From Hyphomicrobium_A sp963724945 (GTDB lineage Bacteria; Pseudomonadota; Alphaproteobacteria; Rhizobiales; Hyphomicrobiaceae), in NCBI GenBank assembly GCA_963724945.1, contig CAVRWL010000003.1, forward strand, positions 1,488,001-1,552,000: 64,000 bases of DNA. The letters are read 5' to 3'. How positions within the stretch are numbered: position 1 is the first letter of the stretch; every line of letters starts with the position of its first letter. The translations under genes and the position numbers were made by a program. This document shows positions 52,304 to 60,319 of this stretch, piece by piece. The notes below the pieces were generated by a model. It saw nothing but the letters and a program-made list of their open reading frames with translations, did no database searches and had not been told where the DNA came from.

Positions 52304-52669
52304 TCACACCCCGATATCCTCATTCCACAGCTCCGGGTGCGCGGTGATGAAGTCGGTCATCATCTGCACGCACTTGGCGCTGTCGAGGAGCGTCAGCTCG
52401 ACGCCGCGTGCGCGCAGGTAGTCCTCCGGCCCGCGAAACGTGCGGTTCTCGCCGATGACGATCCTCGGGATCTTGTAGAGCAGCGCCGTGCCTGAGCACA
52501 TGTCGCACGGCGACAGCGTCGAGTAGAGCGTGGCGCGCTTGTAGTCGGCCGCCGTCAAGCGCCCCGCGTTCTCGATCGCATCCATCTCCGCGTGCAGGAT
52601 GGCGCTGCCTTTTTGCACACGGCGGTTGTGGCCGCGGCCGACGACGATCTCACCATCGATTACCAGCAC
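52304..52669 (-). CDS. Cytosine/nucleoside deaminase family protein with damaged or missing start
   Basis: Zinc-dependent CMP/dCMP-type deaminase: HAEMDAIENAG supplies the zinc His and catalytic Glu, and TLSPCDMCSGTALLYKIPR the two zinc cysteines; it resembles yeast-type cytosine deaminase (ENRTFRGPEDYLRARGVEL, ending WNEDIGV). Coordinates begin at GTG 52669, but homologous sequence continues upstream in frame for 23 residues (PFLAAAIAEARQGLAEGGIP) to 52738. A good GGAGG site at 52747-52751 sits where a start should follow, yet no ATG, GTG or TTG is in frame there: the bases read TTTCATACCCC. A two-base loss in the start codon would explain it. Confidence 0.75.
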   Translation of the reverse strand: MLVIDGEIVVGRGHNRRVQKGSAILHAEMDAIENAGRLTAADYKRATLYSTLSPCDMCSGTALLYKIPRIVIGENRTFRGPEDYLRARGVELTLLDSAKCVQMMTDFITAHPELWNEDIGV

Positions 52670-53014
52670 CGAGCCGATGGGAATGCCGCCCTCAGCGAGA
52701 CCCTGGCGGGCTTCGGCGATGGCGGCGGCGAGAAAGGGGTATGAAACCTCCAGGCGCCGGCACCGTTCGCTTTCGTCATGAGCGCAACCCCCGAGACGCC
52801 GCGGTCCGCGACCGCGCTACGCTAGCAGGGTCTCCGCCGGCCAGGCAACGGCGCGAACGCGGGCCCGACGCGACGCCCGCGCCGCAATGCGATGTCGTGC
52901 GACCTGCGCGGGGATGCATTTTTCTCACCCTCGCCGCCCCTCCACCACATTTCGCTCCGAAATCAATGGCGTCATGGCCTGCAAGTGATTCGCCCATCAC
53001 CGACGGGGGTTCCG

Positions 53015-53392
53015 ATGACGAAGCTCTTGCAGCACATTGAGGACATGCGCGCGCGCCTGAGTGAGATTGCCTCGAGCGAGAAGGTGCTCGTAAGAGCGCT
53101 CGGCGAGGCACTCGACCGGCTCGACCAACAGCTCTTGCGCGACGTGCGCCAGGTCGCCAGCGAGCACGAGGCGCGCCGCGATGCGATCTTAGGTGAATTG
53201 CAGGGGCTTGCCGCCGGCATCGGCATGTTCCACGCGCCGCTTCGGTCCGAGCACGCGCCAGAGCAGCTTCCCCGCTACGTGTCGACGGAGACGCCCGCTC
53301 CAACGATCACGCCGGGCGATTGGCGCGAGGCCACGCGCAACATCGAGGATGAGCTCGGCTTTCCTCTGAACGGGCACACCCCGTCGCATTGA
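53015..53392 (+). CDS. Hypothetical coiled-coil protein
   Basis: 125 residues from ATG 53015 (MTKLLQHIEDMRARLSEIAS). A helical, charged N-terminal two thirds (about 1-75) with heptad-like leucines, and a Pro/Thr-rich tail ending in GFPLNGHTPSH. No membrane segment or signal peptide. The composition matches the surrounding genome. I recognise no family; the small gene at 53430 and the CDF transporter beyond it are on the other strand. Confidence 0.6.
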   Translation: MTKLLQHIEDMRARLSEIASSEKVLVRALGEALDRLDQQLLRDVRQVASEHEARRDAILGELQGLAAGIGMFHAPLRSEHAPEQLPRYVSTETPAPTITPGDWREATRNIEDELGFPLNGHTPSH

Positions 53393-53429
53393 GAGCTGTT
53401 GCCGCGTACGGGACGGCGGGGCGATAGGA

Positions 53430-53612
53430 CTAGAGCCTGATTGCCTCTCCGTTGACGACGACGGCCTGCGCGTCCTGCAGCGCGGCGCGGATGCCTTCGG
53501 CCGCCGCCTCCAGCTCGGCCGGTGTCTTGGCGCGCGCAAGCTGCAGGGTGAGCAGCATGGCGCCCTGGGACACGTGCACTTGCCGGGTCTCTTCGTCGAT
53601 CGTGATACGCAT
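53430..53612 (-). CDS. Small hypothetical protein
   Basis: 60 residues from ATG 53612 (MRITIDEETRQVHVSQGAML). It appears to have a beta-rich N-terminus and a helical centre (AKTPAELEAAAEGIRAALQD), closing with VVVNGEAIRL. The upstream extension of the frame to 53729 is Arg-rich and probably non-coding. Coding potential is fair rather than certain. It is convergent with the gene ending at 53392. Confidence 0.45.
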   Translation of the reverse strand: MRITIDEETRQVHVSQGAMLLTLQLARAKTPAELEAAAEGIRAALQDAQAVVVNGEAIRL

Positions 53613-53759
53613 CACACCTGCCTCCTGCCGGCCGGCATCGGTGATCTCGCGCGAGCGAGCCGCGCTGATGACGCCGGGCAGCGCAGGCTTAGGGGCCCGA
53701 ACGCGGCGCCGCAGTTCCGCGCGGAACACGGAGTTCGAGGCGCGACGTCGCTGGCAAGG

Positions 53760-54668
53760 CTAGATCTCGACGGCGCCCTTGTGCTTGGCCTTGTACTCGG
53801 GCTCGACGTGGATGACGACCTCCGCGCCCGCGATCTCCGCCCTGAGCGCCGCTTCCAGACGGTCACAGATCTCGTGCGCGGCATCGACCGTCATGTTGCC
53901 CGGCACCACGAGATGGAACTCGATGAAGGTCGCCGGCCCCGCGACCCGCGTGCGCAGATCATGGGCTTGCAAGGCGCCGCCCGCATTTGCCTGTATCGCC
54001 TCGCGGATGCGGGTCTGCACTTCGGGGGCGGCCGCCTCGTCCATGAGGTGGCTCATGGATTCGCTCGCGAGGTCGTAGCCCATGCGCAGGATGTTGAGCG
54101 CGACGGCGCCGGCGAGCAGCGGATCGAGGATCGACCATCCGGTGAGCGTCGCCAGCACCAGGCCGGCGAGCACGCCGACGGATGTGATCACGTCGCTCAG
54201 CAGGTGACGCCCGTCGCCGCCGAGTGCCGGCGAGGCCCACGCCTTGCCGCGATTGATGAGGAGCCAAGCCCAGCCGCCGTTGAGCGCCGTTGCGATCGCG
54301 TTGACGAGGAGGCCCAGTGCCGGCTCCTTCATGGCGCGCGGCTGCAGCAGGGCGTAGTAGGCCTCCCTGAAGATGAGCAGCGCAGCCACGATGATGAGCG
54401 CGCCCTCGAGCACGGCGGAGAAGTATTCGGCTTTGTGATGGCCGAACGGGTGGCGTCGGTCGGGCGGGTGCTGCCCGACGCGGATAGCGATCAGGGCAGC
54501 GATCGCGGTCAGCACGTTGACGATGCTTTCGAGCGCATCGGAGAACAGGGCGACGCTGCCCGTGATGAGAAAGGCGACGTACTTGATGCCCATCACGGCG
54601 AAAGCGACGGCGATGCTGGTGGCCGCGATCAGCTGATGCTTGCTCATGTGGGGCGCGATCAGGGGCAT
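53760..54668 (-). CDS. Cation diffusion facilitator (CDF) metal exporter
   Basis: 302 residues from ATG 54668, or 295 from the second ATG at 54647 (MSKHQL). Six transmembrane helices, with family metal residues in SVALFSDALESIVN (TM2 Asp) and GGDGRHLLSDVITSVGVLAG (TM5 His/Asp), and HPFGHHKAEYFSAVLEG between TM2 and TM3. A cytoplasmic C-terminal domain (about 210-300) carries His and Glu for dimer regulation. CDF proteins export Zn(II), Co(II), Fe(II) or Mn(II) by proton antiport; proximity to the cobalt genes is suggestive but not proof. Confidence 0.92.
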   Translation of the reverse strand: MPLIAPHMSKHQLIAATSIAVAFAVMGIKYVAFLITGSVALFSDALESIVNVLTAIAALIAIRVGQHPPDRRHPFGHHKAEYFSAVLEGALIIVAALLIFREAYYALLQPRAMKEPALGLLVNAIATALNGGWAWLLINRGKAWASPALGGDGRHLLSDVITSVGVLAGLVLATLTGWSILDPLLAGAVALNILRMGYDLASESMSHLMDEAAAPEVQTRIREAIQANAGGALQAHDLRTRVAGPATFIEFHLVVPGNMTVDAAHEICDRLEAALRAEIAGAEVVIHVEPEYKAKHKGAVEI

Positions 54669-54868
54669 CGGAGCCTTTGGGACGGATGCGCTAAAGAGGG
54701 GCTCGGCGCGGCGGCGGGTGGCGCATCTTGGGCGCAGCGCTCAGCCTTATCCACACTCTCTGGGCTCTTTTCCCTCCCGCTCGGGACGCGAATCTGATGG
54801 GGAGGCGTGAGAGGCGCTGCGCTCCGCGCCGGGGCGCAGGGTCGGGCTCGAGCGGGAGGGCACGCGTC

Positions 54869-55702
54869 ATGGCCAATTTCACCACTCACGTTGTCGTCGG
54901 CACGGTGGTTGCGGGGAGCCTTGCCACTCTGACGCTCGCCGCCGACGTGATCGCGCCGGAAAACCTCGTCGCGGTGACGTTGGCAGGGTCGCTGGGCTCG
55001 GTGCTGCCCGACATCGACCTCAAGGATTCGCGCCCCAGCCGCGCTCTCTTTGCGGGTCTGGCGATCTTCTTCTCGTTTGCCGTGCTGTTCCACTTCGCAC
55101 CCCGCCTCTCGATCGCCGAGATGTGGATCCTATGGCTCGGCACGCTCTTTTTCGTACGCTACGGGCTACATGCGCTTTTCCATCACTACGCCGTGCACCG
55201 CGGCATCTGGCACTCGGTCACGGCCGGGCTCGTGTGCGCCTTCGCCACCGCCATCATATTCTATTACGCGTTGGGGCGGCCGGACGGCGTCGCTTGGCTT
55301 GCGGCCGGATTCCTGTTCATCGGCTACCTGACGCATCTGGTCCTCGACGAGATCTACTCGGTCGACGTCATGGGCGCCCATATCAAAAAATCGTTCGGAA
55401 CGGGACTCAAGCTTGTCGACGTCAGGCACCCGGCCGCATCGACGGCGATGGTCGTGACGGGCGCTTTGTTGGTGTTTCTCCTGCCACCGACGACGACGTT
55501 CGTCGATGGAATTTCATCGCGCAGCATGTGGGCGGGCCTGCAGCAGAGGTTGTTGCCCGAGAATGACAAGTGGTTCGGCTTGTTTGTCGAGCGCGGCCGT
55601 CTCGCCGCCGTGCCCGTCGAGCCCACGCCGCAGACGACGGGCTCGCTTCCCGCCGCCAACGGGGCTGCGCCGGCACCAGACGCGGCCGCCAAATCGCAAT
55701 AG
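54869..55702 (+). CDS. YdjM-like inner-membrane metal-dependent hydrolase
   Basis: 277 residues from ATG 54869, with GCGGGAGGG upstream. Multi-pass membrane protein of the LexA-binding/YdjM type: MANFTTHVVVG start, GSVLPDIDLKDSRPSR (acidic metal site), HHYAVHRGIWHSVTAGLV and GYLTHLVLDEIYSVDVMG, giving a conserved set of His/Asp. A Pro/Ala-rich tail closes the protein. The enzyme activity of the family is predicted only; roles in membrane phospholipid or DNA-damage contexts have been suggested. Confidence 0.82.
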   Translation: MANFTTHVVVGTVVAGSLATLTLAADVIAPENLVAVTLAGSLGSVLPDIDLKDSRPSRALFAGLAIFFSFAVLFHFAPRLSIAEMWILWLGTLFFVRYGLHALFHHYAVHRGIWHSVTAGLVCAFATAIIFYYALGRPDGVAWLAAGFLFIGYLTHLVLDEIYSVDVMGAHIKKSFGTGLKLVDVRHPAASTAMVVTGALLVFLLPPTTTFVDGISSRSMWAGLQQRLLPENDKWFGLFVERGRLAAVPVEPTPQTTGSLPAANGAAPAPDAAAKSQ

Positions 55703-55724
55703 CCTTGCGGAAACCGCCGCCGCC

Positions 55725-56333
55725 TCATCCGACGCGGCGGCGCTGCAGGCCAACGATGTAGGTGGAGACGAAGTCGTCAACGAGCGTCTTGCCGGCATTC
55801 CCGGTGACATGCGAGAGCTTGTCAGCGGTCGAAAGCGAGGTCAGGCCGTGCACACCGGCCCATAGGGTGCGGGCAGCGTGCTTGGGTGGCGACAAATCCG
55901 GGCTCTCCAGAAGGGGAGCGAGCGCCTGCTCGAGTGGAGTGAGCAGGTTCTCGAGCTTGGCATGATACCATTCCGGCACTTTGCGGCCGACCGGCATGCG
56001 GTGCTCGATCAGGAGATTCCAAAGCTTGGGCTGCTCTTGCGTGAAGGCGAAATAGGTCTGCGTCAGCCGGCGCAAGCGTTGCTGCGGCGTCCCCGTCTCA
56101 TCGGTCGTTGCAAGCCGCGCGGCGAGCCGGTCAAGCAGCCGTGCCTCTATGGTGAGCAGAAGGTCGTCCAAATTCTCGAACACGTTGTAGAGCGTGCCGG
56201 GTGAGTAGCCGATACGTTTGGCGATCTCGCGCGCAGAAAGACCTTCAAGACCGTCCCGCTCGACGATCTCGGTCGCCGCCTGGATGATGAGCTCCCGGAG
56301 CTCCTCGGGGGTATGGATAGAGCGCCGACCCAT
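55725..56333 (-). CDS. TetR/AcrR-family transcriptional regulator
   Basis: 202 residues from ATG 56333 (MGRRSIHTPEELRELIIQAA); the frame extends to 56408 without family similarity. The N-terminal helix-turn-helix is GLSAREIAKRIGYSPGTLYN with VFENLDDL following (about 37-64). The C-terminal ligand domain (about 75-195) is the WHG-type (TetR_C_33-like), with PKLWNLLIEHRMPVGRKVPE and ARTLWAGVHGLTSLS. Effector unknown. It is convergent with the YdjM-like gene, and the TadE-type genes upstream are separated by 150 bases. Confidence 0.88.
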   Translation of the reverse strand: MGRRSIHTPEELRELIIQAATEIVERDGLEGLSAREIAKRIGYSPGTLYNVFENLDDLLLTIEARLLDRLAARLATTDETGTPQQRLRRLTQTYFAFTQEQPKLWNLLIEHRMPVGRKVPEWYHAKLENLLTPLEQALAPLLESPDLSPPKHAARTLWAGVHGLTSLSTADKLSHVTGNAGKTLVDDFVSTYIVGLQRRRVG

Positions 56334-56484
56334 TGACGTCCGTGAACCCCAATCGCTCGTTTGACAACGGATGATTCGCAACAATAGAGGTGCGGGGCCG
56401 GCTGGCAAGCCGTCTCGGACCCAACAGTCACCTCGCGCGTGGCGAGAAGGCGGCGGATCCGGTGAAGTGGCGCCGCGGCGCGCC

Positions 56485-57117
56485 TCAGCAGCTCGAAAGG
56501 CAGGCGTTGCCGCTGGGCTTCACGTAATCCACGCAGCTATTTATGCGGGGGCTGTGGAAAGACTTGTCCGTCCACGTAATATTACCCGAGAGCCCCGGTA
56601 CGAACCCCGCAAAGAGCGGTTTGTAGAGGTAGCTTCCCTCGACCACGATGGCGCTTCCGCCCTTGTCGATCAGGCCGGCGGGAAGCGTATAGGCCTGACA
56701 CTTAGTGGGAGCGCTTCCGCCGTTATAGGAGTACGACCAGTCGACCTTGGTGTCGGTGGCGTCCGTGCTGGAGGCCCGGACCTGGAATATGCCGAGCTTC
56801 AAGGTCGAGGAGTCGTAAGGCTCCATGATGTGCGCGATGGACTTCATCATCCCGTCGAGATTGTTCTGCGCGTCGGAAGTCGACGTCCCCAGATACTCCT
56901 CGCGGGCGACGAGGTCGCCGGCCATCGCCGTGGCCGTGTCGAACTCGCGGTCGATGTTTATGGCGCGGCCGATCTCGATGGTTGCGAGCAGCATCAAGAG
57001 CAGAACGGGCGCTATGTAGGCGAACTCGATGGCTGCGGCTCCACGCGTATCGCGAAGCACACTTTTCATGATGCCATGCGCCCGCGGCGCGGCTCCGGCA
57101 GGGATGACAGTACGCAT
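56485..57117 (-). CDS. TadE/TadG-like pseudopilin (pilus assembly protein)
   Basis: 210 residues from ATG 57117, chosen for the GTGAGG site 5 bases before it; ATG 57069 (MKSVLRD) is an alternative that gives a shorter leader. The hallmark is DTRGAAAIEFAYIAPVLLLM: a Tad prepilin-like cleavage region with the conserved Glu five residues into the hydrophobic helix. The remaining 150 residues are periplasmic, with three cysteines near the C-terminus. TadE and TadF-type minor pilins are needed for Flp pilus formation. Pairs with the similar gene upstream. Confidence 0.82.
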   Translation of the reverse strand: MRTVIPAGAAPRAHGIMKSVLRDTRGAAAIEFAYIAPVLLLMLLATIEIGRAINIDREFDTATAMAGDLVAREEYLGTSTSDAQNNLDGMMKSIAHIMEPYDSSTLKLGIFQVRASSTDATDTKVDWSYSYNGGSAPTKCQAYTLPAGLIDKGGSAIVVEGSYLYKPLFAGFVPGLSGNITWTDKSFHSPRINSCVDYVKPSGNACLSSC

Positions 57118-57171
57118 AACGACCTCACGCAACTTTCAAAAACTCCACAGGACGACTGATGGGCGAGGGCA

Positions 57172-57741
57172 TCAAGAGTAGGGCTCGCTACGGAAGGCCG
57201 TCGCGGCTTGCACGACCGCAGGCCCCGTGCCGTTGGCACCGGTGCCGAGCTTGAGGAAGGCGAACATCTGCGCGAGGTCCCACTGGTAGCATGCGGTGAC
57301 GGACACGACCGTCTTCGCGTCGCCCGAATATTTGGAAAGCAGGTCACCTGACGAGCCCGTGGATGGGACCATCTCGTTGTCAGCGACGCACGATTGCGGT
57401 GTGATGTCGCTCCAGTTCGCCGCGCTCTGAACGAGCACGTGCAGCTTGTCGCAGTTGATGTAGCTGCCGGCCTCGCTGCAGATGAGCTGCCGGAATTGCT
57501 CGACCGTCAGGTCGCCTTTCTGCGCCTCGCCCGTCAGGATCTTTCGCGAGGCGGATTCAACGCCATGCTCCAGCGCGTTCGACGTGAAGTAGTAGAGCCC
57601 CACGCCGATGATGCCGAGCACGAACATGAAGAATGGCAGGGCAACCATTGCAAATTCGATGGCGGCCGAGCCGCTGTCGTTGCGCAGCGCGGACCACCTC
57701 TTCGTAAGCCGCGCAGGTCGACTGAAGGATTGCCGTCGCAT
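57172..57741 (-). CDS. TadE-family minor pseudopilin
   Basis: 189 residues from ATG 57741. It has the same prepilin-type leader and helix, DSGSAAIEFAMVALPFFMFV (about 22-41), followed by a periplasmic domain with a pair of cysteines (LICSEAGSYINCDKL) plus further ones at SCVAD and ACYQW. It lies 54 bases upstream of the second TadE-like gene in the same orientation, so the two probably form a minor-pilin operon of the Tad system, separate from the cpa genes on the other strand. Confidence 0.84.
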   Translation of the reverse strand: MRRQSFSRPARLTKRWSALRNDSGSAAIEFAMVALPFFMFVLGIIGVGLYYFTSNALEHGVESASRKILTGEAQKGDLTVEQFRQLICSEAGSYINCDKLHVLVQSAANWSDITPQSCVADNEMVPSTGSSGDLLSKYSGDAKTVVSVTACYQWDLAQMFAFLKLGTGANGTGPAVVQAATAFRSEPYS

Positions 57742-57924
57742 AGGAGCATCTCGAATACAATTGGACGGGTCTTATGCAGGTGAACATAGCTTTACGTCTA
57801 TGAAATATGTATTGCCCGAACTGCAATTGAGCAGTCTGAGTGAACAAAGCCTTAACCCAATTGAATAGCCAGGCGATCGCGGCGCTGATTGCGCGCCGAG
57901 GCAGTCCCGACCCGATGCGGCTTA

Positions 57925-58443
57925 CTATTGCGTCGCTGCTTGTGCGCCGCGCTCGGTGGAGCCGGCCGACATGCTCGCCTTGTTCTGCGCGTGCTTGGTC
58001 ATCGTCTCGAAGAATTTCGTCTCGTCTCCGATCGTGATCGTCGGCGCGCACATCGGCGTGCAGGTGTATGACTCGCGCTTCGCGCCCTTGTAGAGCACGA
58101 GCGTGCGCTGATCATCGCGTTCGACGAGCACGCGCTGGTCTTGGATCACGTTACGCTGCGCATCGAGCGCGATGATGTTGGTGATCCCAAACGTCTTGCC
58201 GGTGACAACGAGTAGATTTCCGCCTTGGATGGCGACGTCTGCGATCGAGGGATTTCCGATGATCACCTCGGTGGCGGGGCGCGGCAGGCGGATGAGCTGC
58301 GACTGGTCGTAGCGGACGATCAGGTCGTTCGCGCGCGCGCTCGGAGCGACGAAGACGACGGCGAGCGCGAGCAACACGGCGGTGCCGATTGCGATTGGAG
58401 CGGGGGCTGTCGTGGGGATCGTCATCGACTTGAGGAGTGACAT
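57925..58443 (-). CDS. Pilus assembly protein with secretin N-terminal (N0-like) domain
   Basis: 172 residues from ATG 58443 (MSLLKSMTIP); earlier frame is unlike the family. A signal peptide (about 10-36, ending in ARA) is followed by a domain matching the N-terminal domain of CpaC: VRYDQSQLIRLPRPATEVII, GNPSIADVAIQGGNLLVVTG and GITNIIALDAQRNVIQDQRV. There is no secretin pore domain. It is a stand-alone copy of the CpaC N-terminal domain, also found at Tad loci in other Rhizobiales; a periplasmic role near the pilus base is inferred. Divergent from the first flp pilin. Confidence 0.8.
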   Translation of the reverse strand: MSLLKSMTIPTTAPAPIAIGTAVLLALAVVFVAPSARANDLIVRYDQSQLIRLPRPATEVIIGNPSIADVAIQGGNLLVVTGKTFGITNIIALDAQRNVIQDQRVLVERDDQRTLVLYKGAKRESYTCTPMCAPTITIGDETKFFETMTKHAQNKASMSAGSTERGAQAATQ

Positions 58444-58564
58444 GCTGTTGGACTTGCACCTGAGTTTCGAGGGCATTACCTCAGGAAATGGTGAAGGAAG
58501 GGAAAACACCTGCGTCAGCGCACCAGGCGGGACGGGCGCGTCCAATTGTCCGCTTGCAGCAGAC

Positions 58565-58640
58565 GATGCGTTTGCGACGAACTTCGCGTGCTTTACCAGG
58601 GTTTAATTTCTGTTGGCGCAAACCTCATTCTCGGGCAACG
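58565..58640 (+). promoter_or_regulatory. Promoter region of flp1 with CtrA-like site
   Basis: Contains TTTA-N7-TTAA at 58592-58606 (TTTACCAGGGTTTAA), one mismatch from the CtrA consensus TTAA-N7-TTAA, 88 bases before the pilin start. The whole stretch from GATGCGTTTGCGACGA to GGCGCAA aligns with the region 59134-59190 upstream of flp2. In Caulobacter the pilin gene is CtrA-activated, so the same control is inferred. Confidence 0.5.
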
Positions 58641-58693
58641 AGCGCCCCCGCCCCGCGCCACTGCGGACTTCGGATCGAAGCTGGAGAGTTGCC

Positions 58694-58861
58694 ATGCGAG
58701 CCATTGTCACCGGCTTCATAAGGGACGAGACCGGCGCGACCGCTATCGAGTACGCGCTGATTGCTGGCATCGTCGGCCTCGGCATCATCGTCGCCCTGAG
58801 CGCGATCAGCGATGGCCTCAACTTGCAATTCAACAACGTCAAGACCCAGCTTTCGAAGTAA
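58694..58861 (+). CDS. flp: Flp/PilA-type pilin, copy 1
   Basis: 55 residues from ATG 58694, with GGAGAG upstream. A type IVb pilin: a short charged leader, the Flp cleavage/assembly motif ETGATAIEYALIAGIVGLGI (Glu5 and Tyr6 of the mature helix), and a C-terminus ending VKTQLSK. The major structural subunit of the Tad pilus, used for surface adhesion. Close paralogue of the copy at 59267. Confidence 0.93.
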   Translation: MRAIVTGFIRDETGATAIEYALIAGIVGLGIIVALSAISDGLNLQFNNVKTQLSK

Positions 58862-59266
58862 TCTGGCTGGGAGTTTGCAGCGAAATTCCTGCAGGGCGTC
58901 GCTGGAATGCGGGCCGCGAGAATCGGTCTGGGCGAGAATTCGCGCTGTCATCACCAGAAAAACCGACTATACCAGTCTCAACCACTTGTATTGGTATGCG
59001 CCAAACATCCTGAAATGCGGCCATACTTCCCTAAATGGATCGCATTTACCCGCCGTATAAATCGCAATACTTATGAATACACCGCATTTGCGAATTTGTT
59101 CAATTGCCTCCGTCCGAATTAACTGAAAATTAGGATGCATTTACGACGATATTCTGGTGCTTTACCTACATTTAAGACGTGGCGGCGCAATCTGCTCCCA
59201 GTTCGGCGGTAAAAGGGCTTTGGACCCGACGCCGAATGGTACGTGCTAGAAACTGGGAGAGTTGTC
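58862..59266. other. AT-rich spacer upstream of flp2
   Basis: No gene found. Much of 58960-59175 is visibly richer in A and T than the surrounding sequence. It holds three GCATTT blocks (near 59042, 59084 and 59138) and near-CtrA sites, listed separately. The sequence from 59134 onward aligns with the flp1 upstream region. Confidence 0.5.
59119..59175 (+). promoter_or_regulatory. Promoter region of flp2 with two CtrA-like sites
   Basis: TTAA-N7-TTAG at 59119-59133 (TTAACTGAAAATTAG) and TTTA-N7-TTAA at 59161-59175 (TTTACCTACATTTAA), each one mismatch from the CtrA consensus TTAA-N7-TTAA. The second site is positioned as in flp1, 92 bases before the start codon. CtrA control is an inference from the motif and from Caulobacter pilA. 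Confidence 0.55.
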
Positions 59267-59434
59267 ATGCAGACCATCATCACCCGCTTCGTCAACGACA
59301 AATCCGGTGCCACGGCCATCGAGTACGGCCTCATCGCCGCCATCGTCGGTATCGGCATCATCGTCGGGTTGGGGAACGTCAAGGACGGCCTCAACAACCT
59401 GTTCAACAACGTCAACACGCAGCTGTCGAAGTAA
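59267..59434 (+). CDS. flp: Flp/PilA-type pilin, copy 2
   Basis: 55 residues from ATG 59267, ribosome site GGGAGAG. The same Flp signature, KSGATAIEYGLIAAIVGIGI, and the same tail (VNTQLSK) as copy 1; the two are identical in length and mostly in sequence, showing a recent tandem duplication. The upstream regions are also similar. Either copy could be the major pilin. Followed by a strong hairpin at 59492-59525 that separates it from cpaA. Confidence 0.93.
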   Translation: MQTIITRFVNDKSGATAIEYGLIAAIVGIGIIVGLGNVKDGLNNLFNNVNTQLSK

Positions 59435-59491
59435 CACGACGGCACAATCGCGACATTCGAGCCCGGTTCAAGCACCGGGTCTGTGACCCGG

Positions 59492-59525
59492 AGAGCCACC
59501 CGGCGCCTATGCGCCGGGTGGCTCT
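59492..59525 (+). terminator. Strong hairpin downstream of flp2
   Basis: Perfect 15-bp stem AGAGCCACCCGGCGC / GCGCCGGGTGGCTCT with a CTAT tetraloop. No clear uridine run follows (GCTTGG). A second, smaller hairpin (CCCGGT...ACCGGG) lies at 59462-59479. Together they probably end the abundant pilin transcript, or stabilise its 3' end, before the lower-expressed cpa genes. Confidence 0.75.
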
Positions 59526-59677
59526 GCTTGGCAGTCTCGCTCGAGTGAGCGACGTGACCGGTGCTCGTCATTACGCCTGCACACCTGCGCTCGGCGCTGC
59601 GCCGATTTAGCCGCGCTTAACGCGCATGCAGGAAAGTCTCCCCGCGTTACGTCTGCTGGACCCGGGAGCTCGTTAGC

Positions 59678-60178
59678 GTGCTGGAATACCCGCTGCTCTT
59701 CGTTTTTCCCTTCGGCATGGCCTTCGCCGCCGCCTGTGACCTCTTGACGATGCGGATTCCCAATCGTCTGTCGGTTGGCCTATGCGTGGCATTTCTCCTA
59801 TTGGCGCCTATCGCCGGGCTGCCCTGGCAGGAGGTTTTGAGTCACCTGGGAGTAGGTGCGGCAATGCTCCTCGTCGGGATTGCGCTCTTCTCTCTCGGCT
59901 GGGTCGGGGGTGGCGACGCCAAGCTGCTGGCGGCTGCGTCCCTGTGGCTCGGATTCGAGCATATGCTGCCGTTCGTGGGCTATGTGACCCTCTTCGGCGG
60001 CGCCTTGGCGTTGGCGATCCTCGCCTATCGTAGCGTGCCAGCCGGAGCCCTGCCTCTGCCCGGCTGGGCGGTCAGGCTCCACGCGAAGGGCGAGGCCATG
60101 CCCTACGGGGTGGCGATCGCGGCCGGCGCTATCGCCGTCTACCCCTCGACGCCATGGTTTGCGGCATTCGCCGGGTGA
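59678..60178 (+). CDS. cpaA: Prepilin peptidase CpaA (A24 family)
   Basis: 166 residues from GTG 59678. An aspartic membrane peptidase: catalytic Asp in AACDLLTMRIPNR (about 21) and Asp in GWVGGGDAKLLAAASLW (about 77), the A24 GxGD-type pair. Six predicted membrane segments. It lacks the N-methylase domain of PilD, as in other Tad prepilin peptidases, and cleaves Flp and the TadE-type pseudopilins. First gene of the cpaABCDE series. Confidence 0.9.
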   Translation: MLEYPLLFVFPFGMAFAAACDLLTMRIPNRLSVGLCVAFLLLAPIAGLPWQEVLSHLGVGAAMLLVGIALFSLGWVGGGDAKLLAAASLWLGFEHMLPFVGYVTLFGGALALAILAYRSVPAGALPLPGWAVRLHAKGEAMPYGVAIAAGAIAVYPSTPWFAAFAG

Positions 60179-60319
60179 TCTTGTGCCGCACTCAGACCCC
60201 GAGGACTGGGGGTCGCGGGCGTCAATCTGCGACGCGAATTAACCTTGCGTTGACGTTTGTCCTGCACTGTCGCGGAGGATCTGGAGGTCGAATCTCGGGT
60301 TGAAAGGGCCCGTTGCGCG

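Noticed and set aside
58862..59266. Small RNA or extra pilin gene in the AT-rich spacer
   Set aside because: No frame with pilin features and no clear promoter-terminator pair; the spacer is better explained as the promoter region of flp2.
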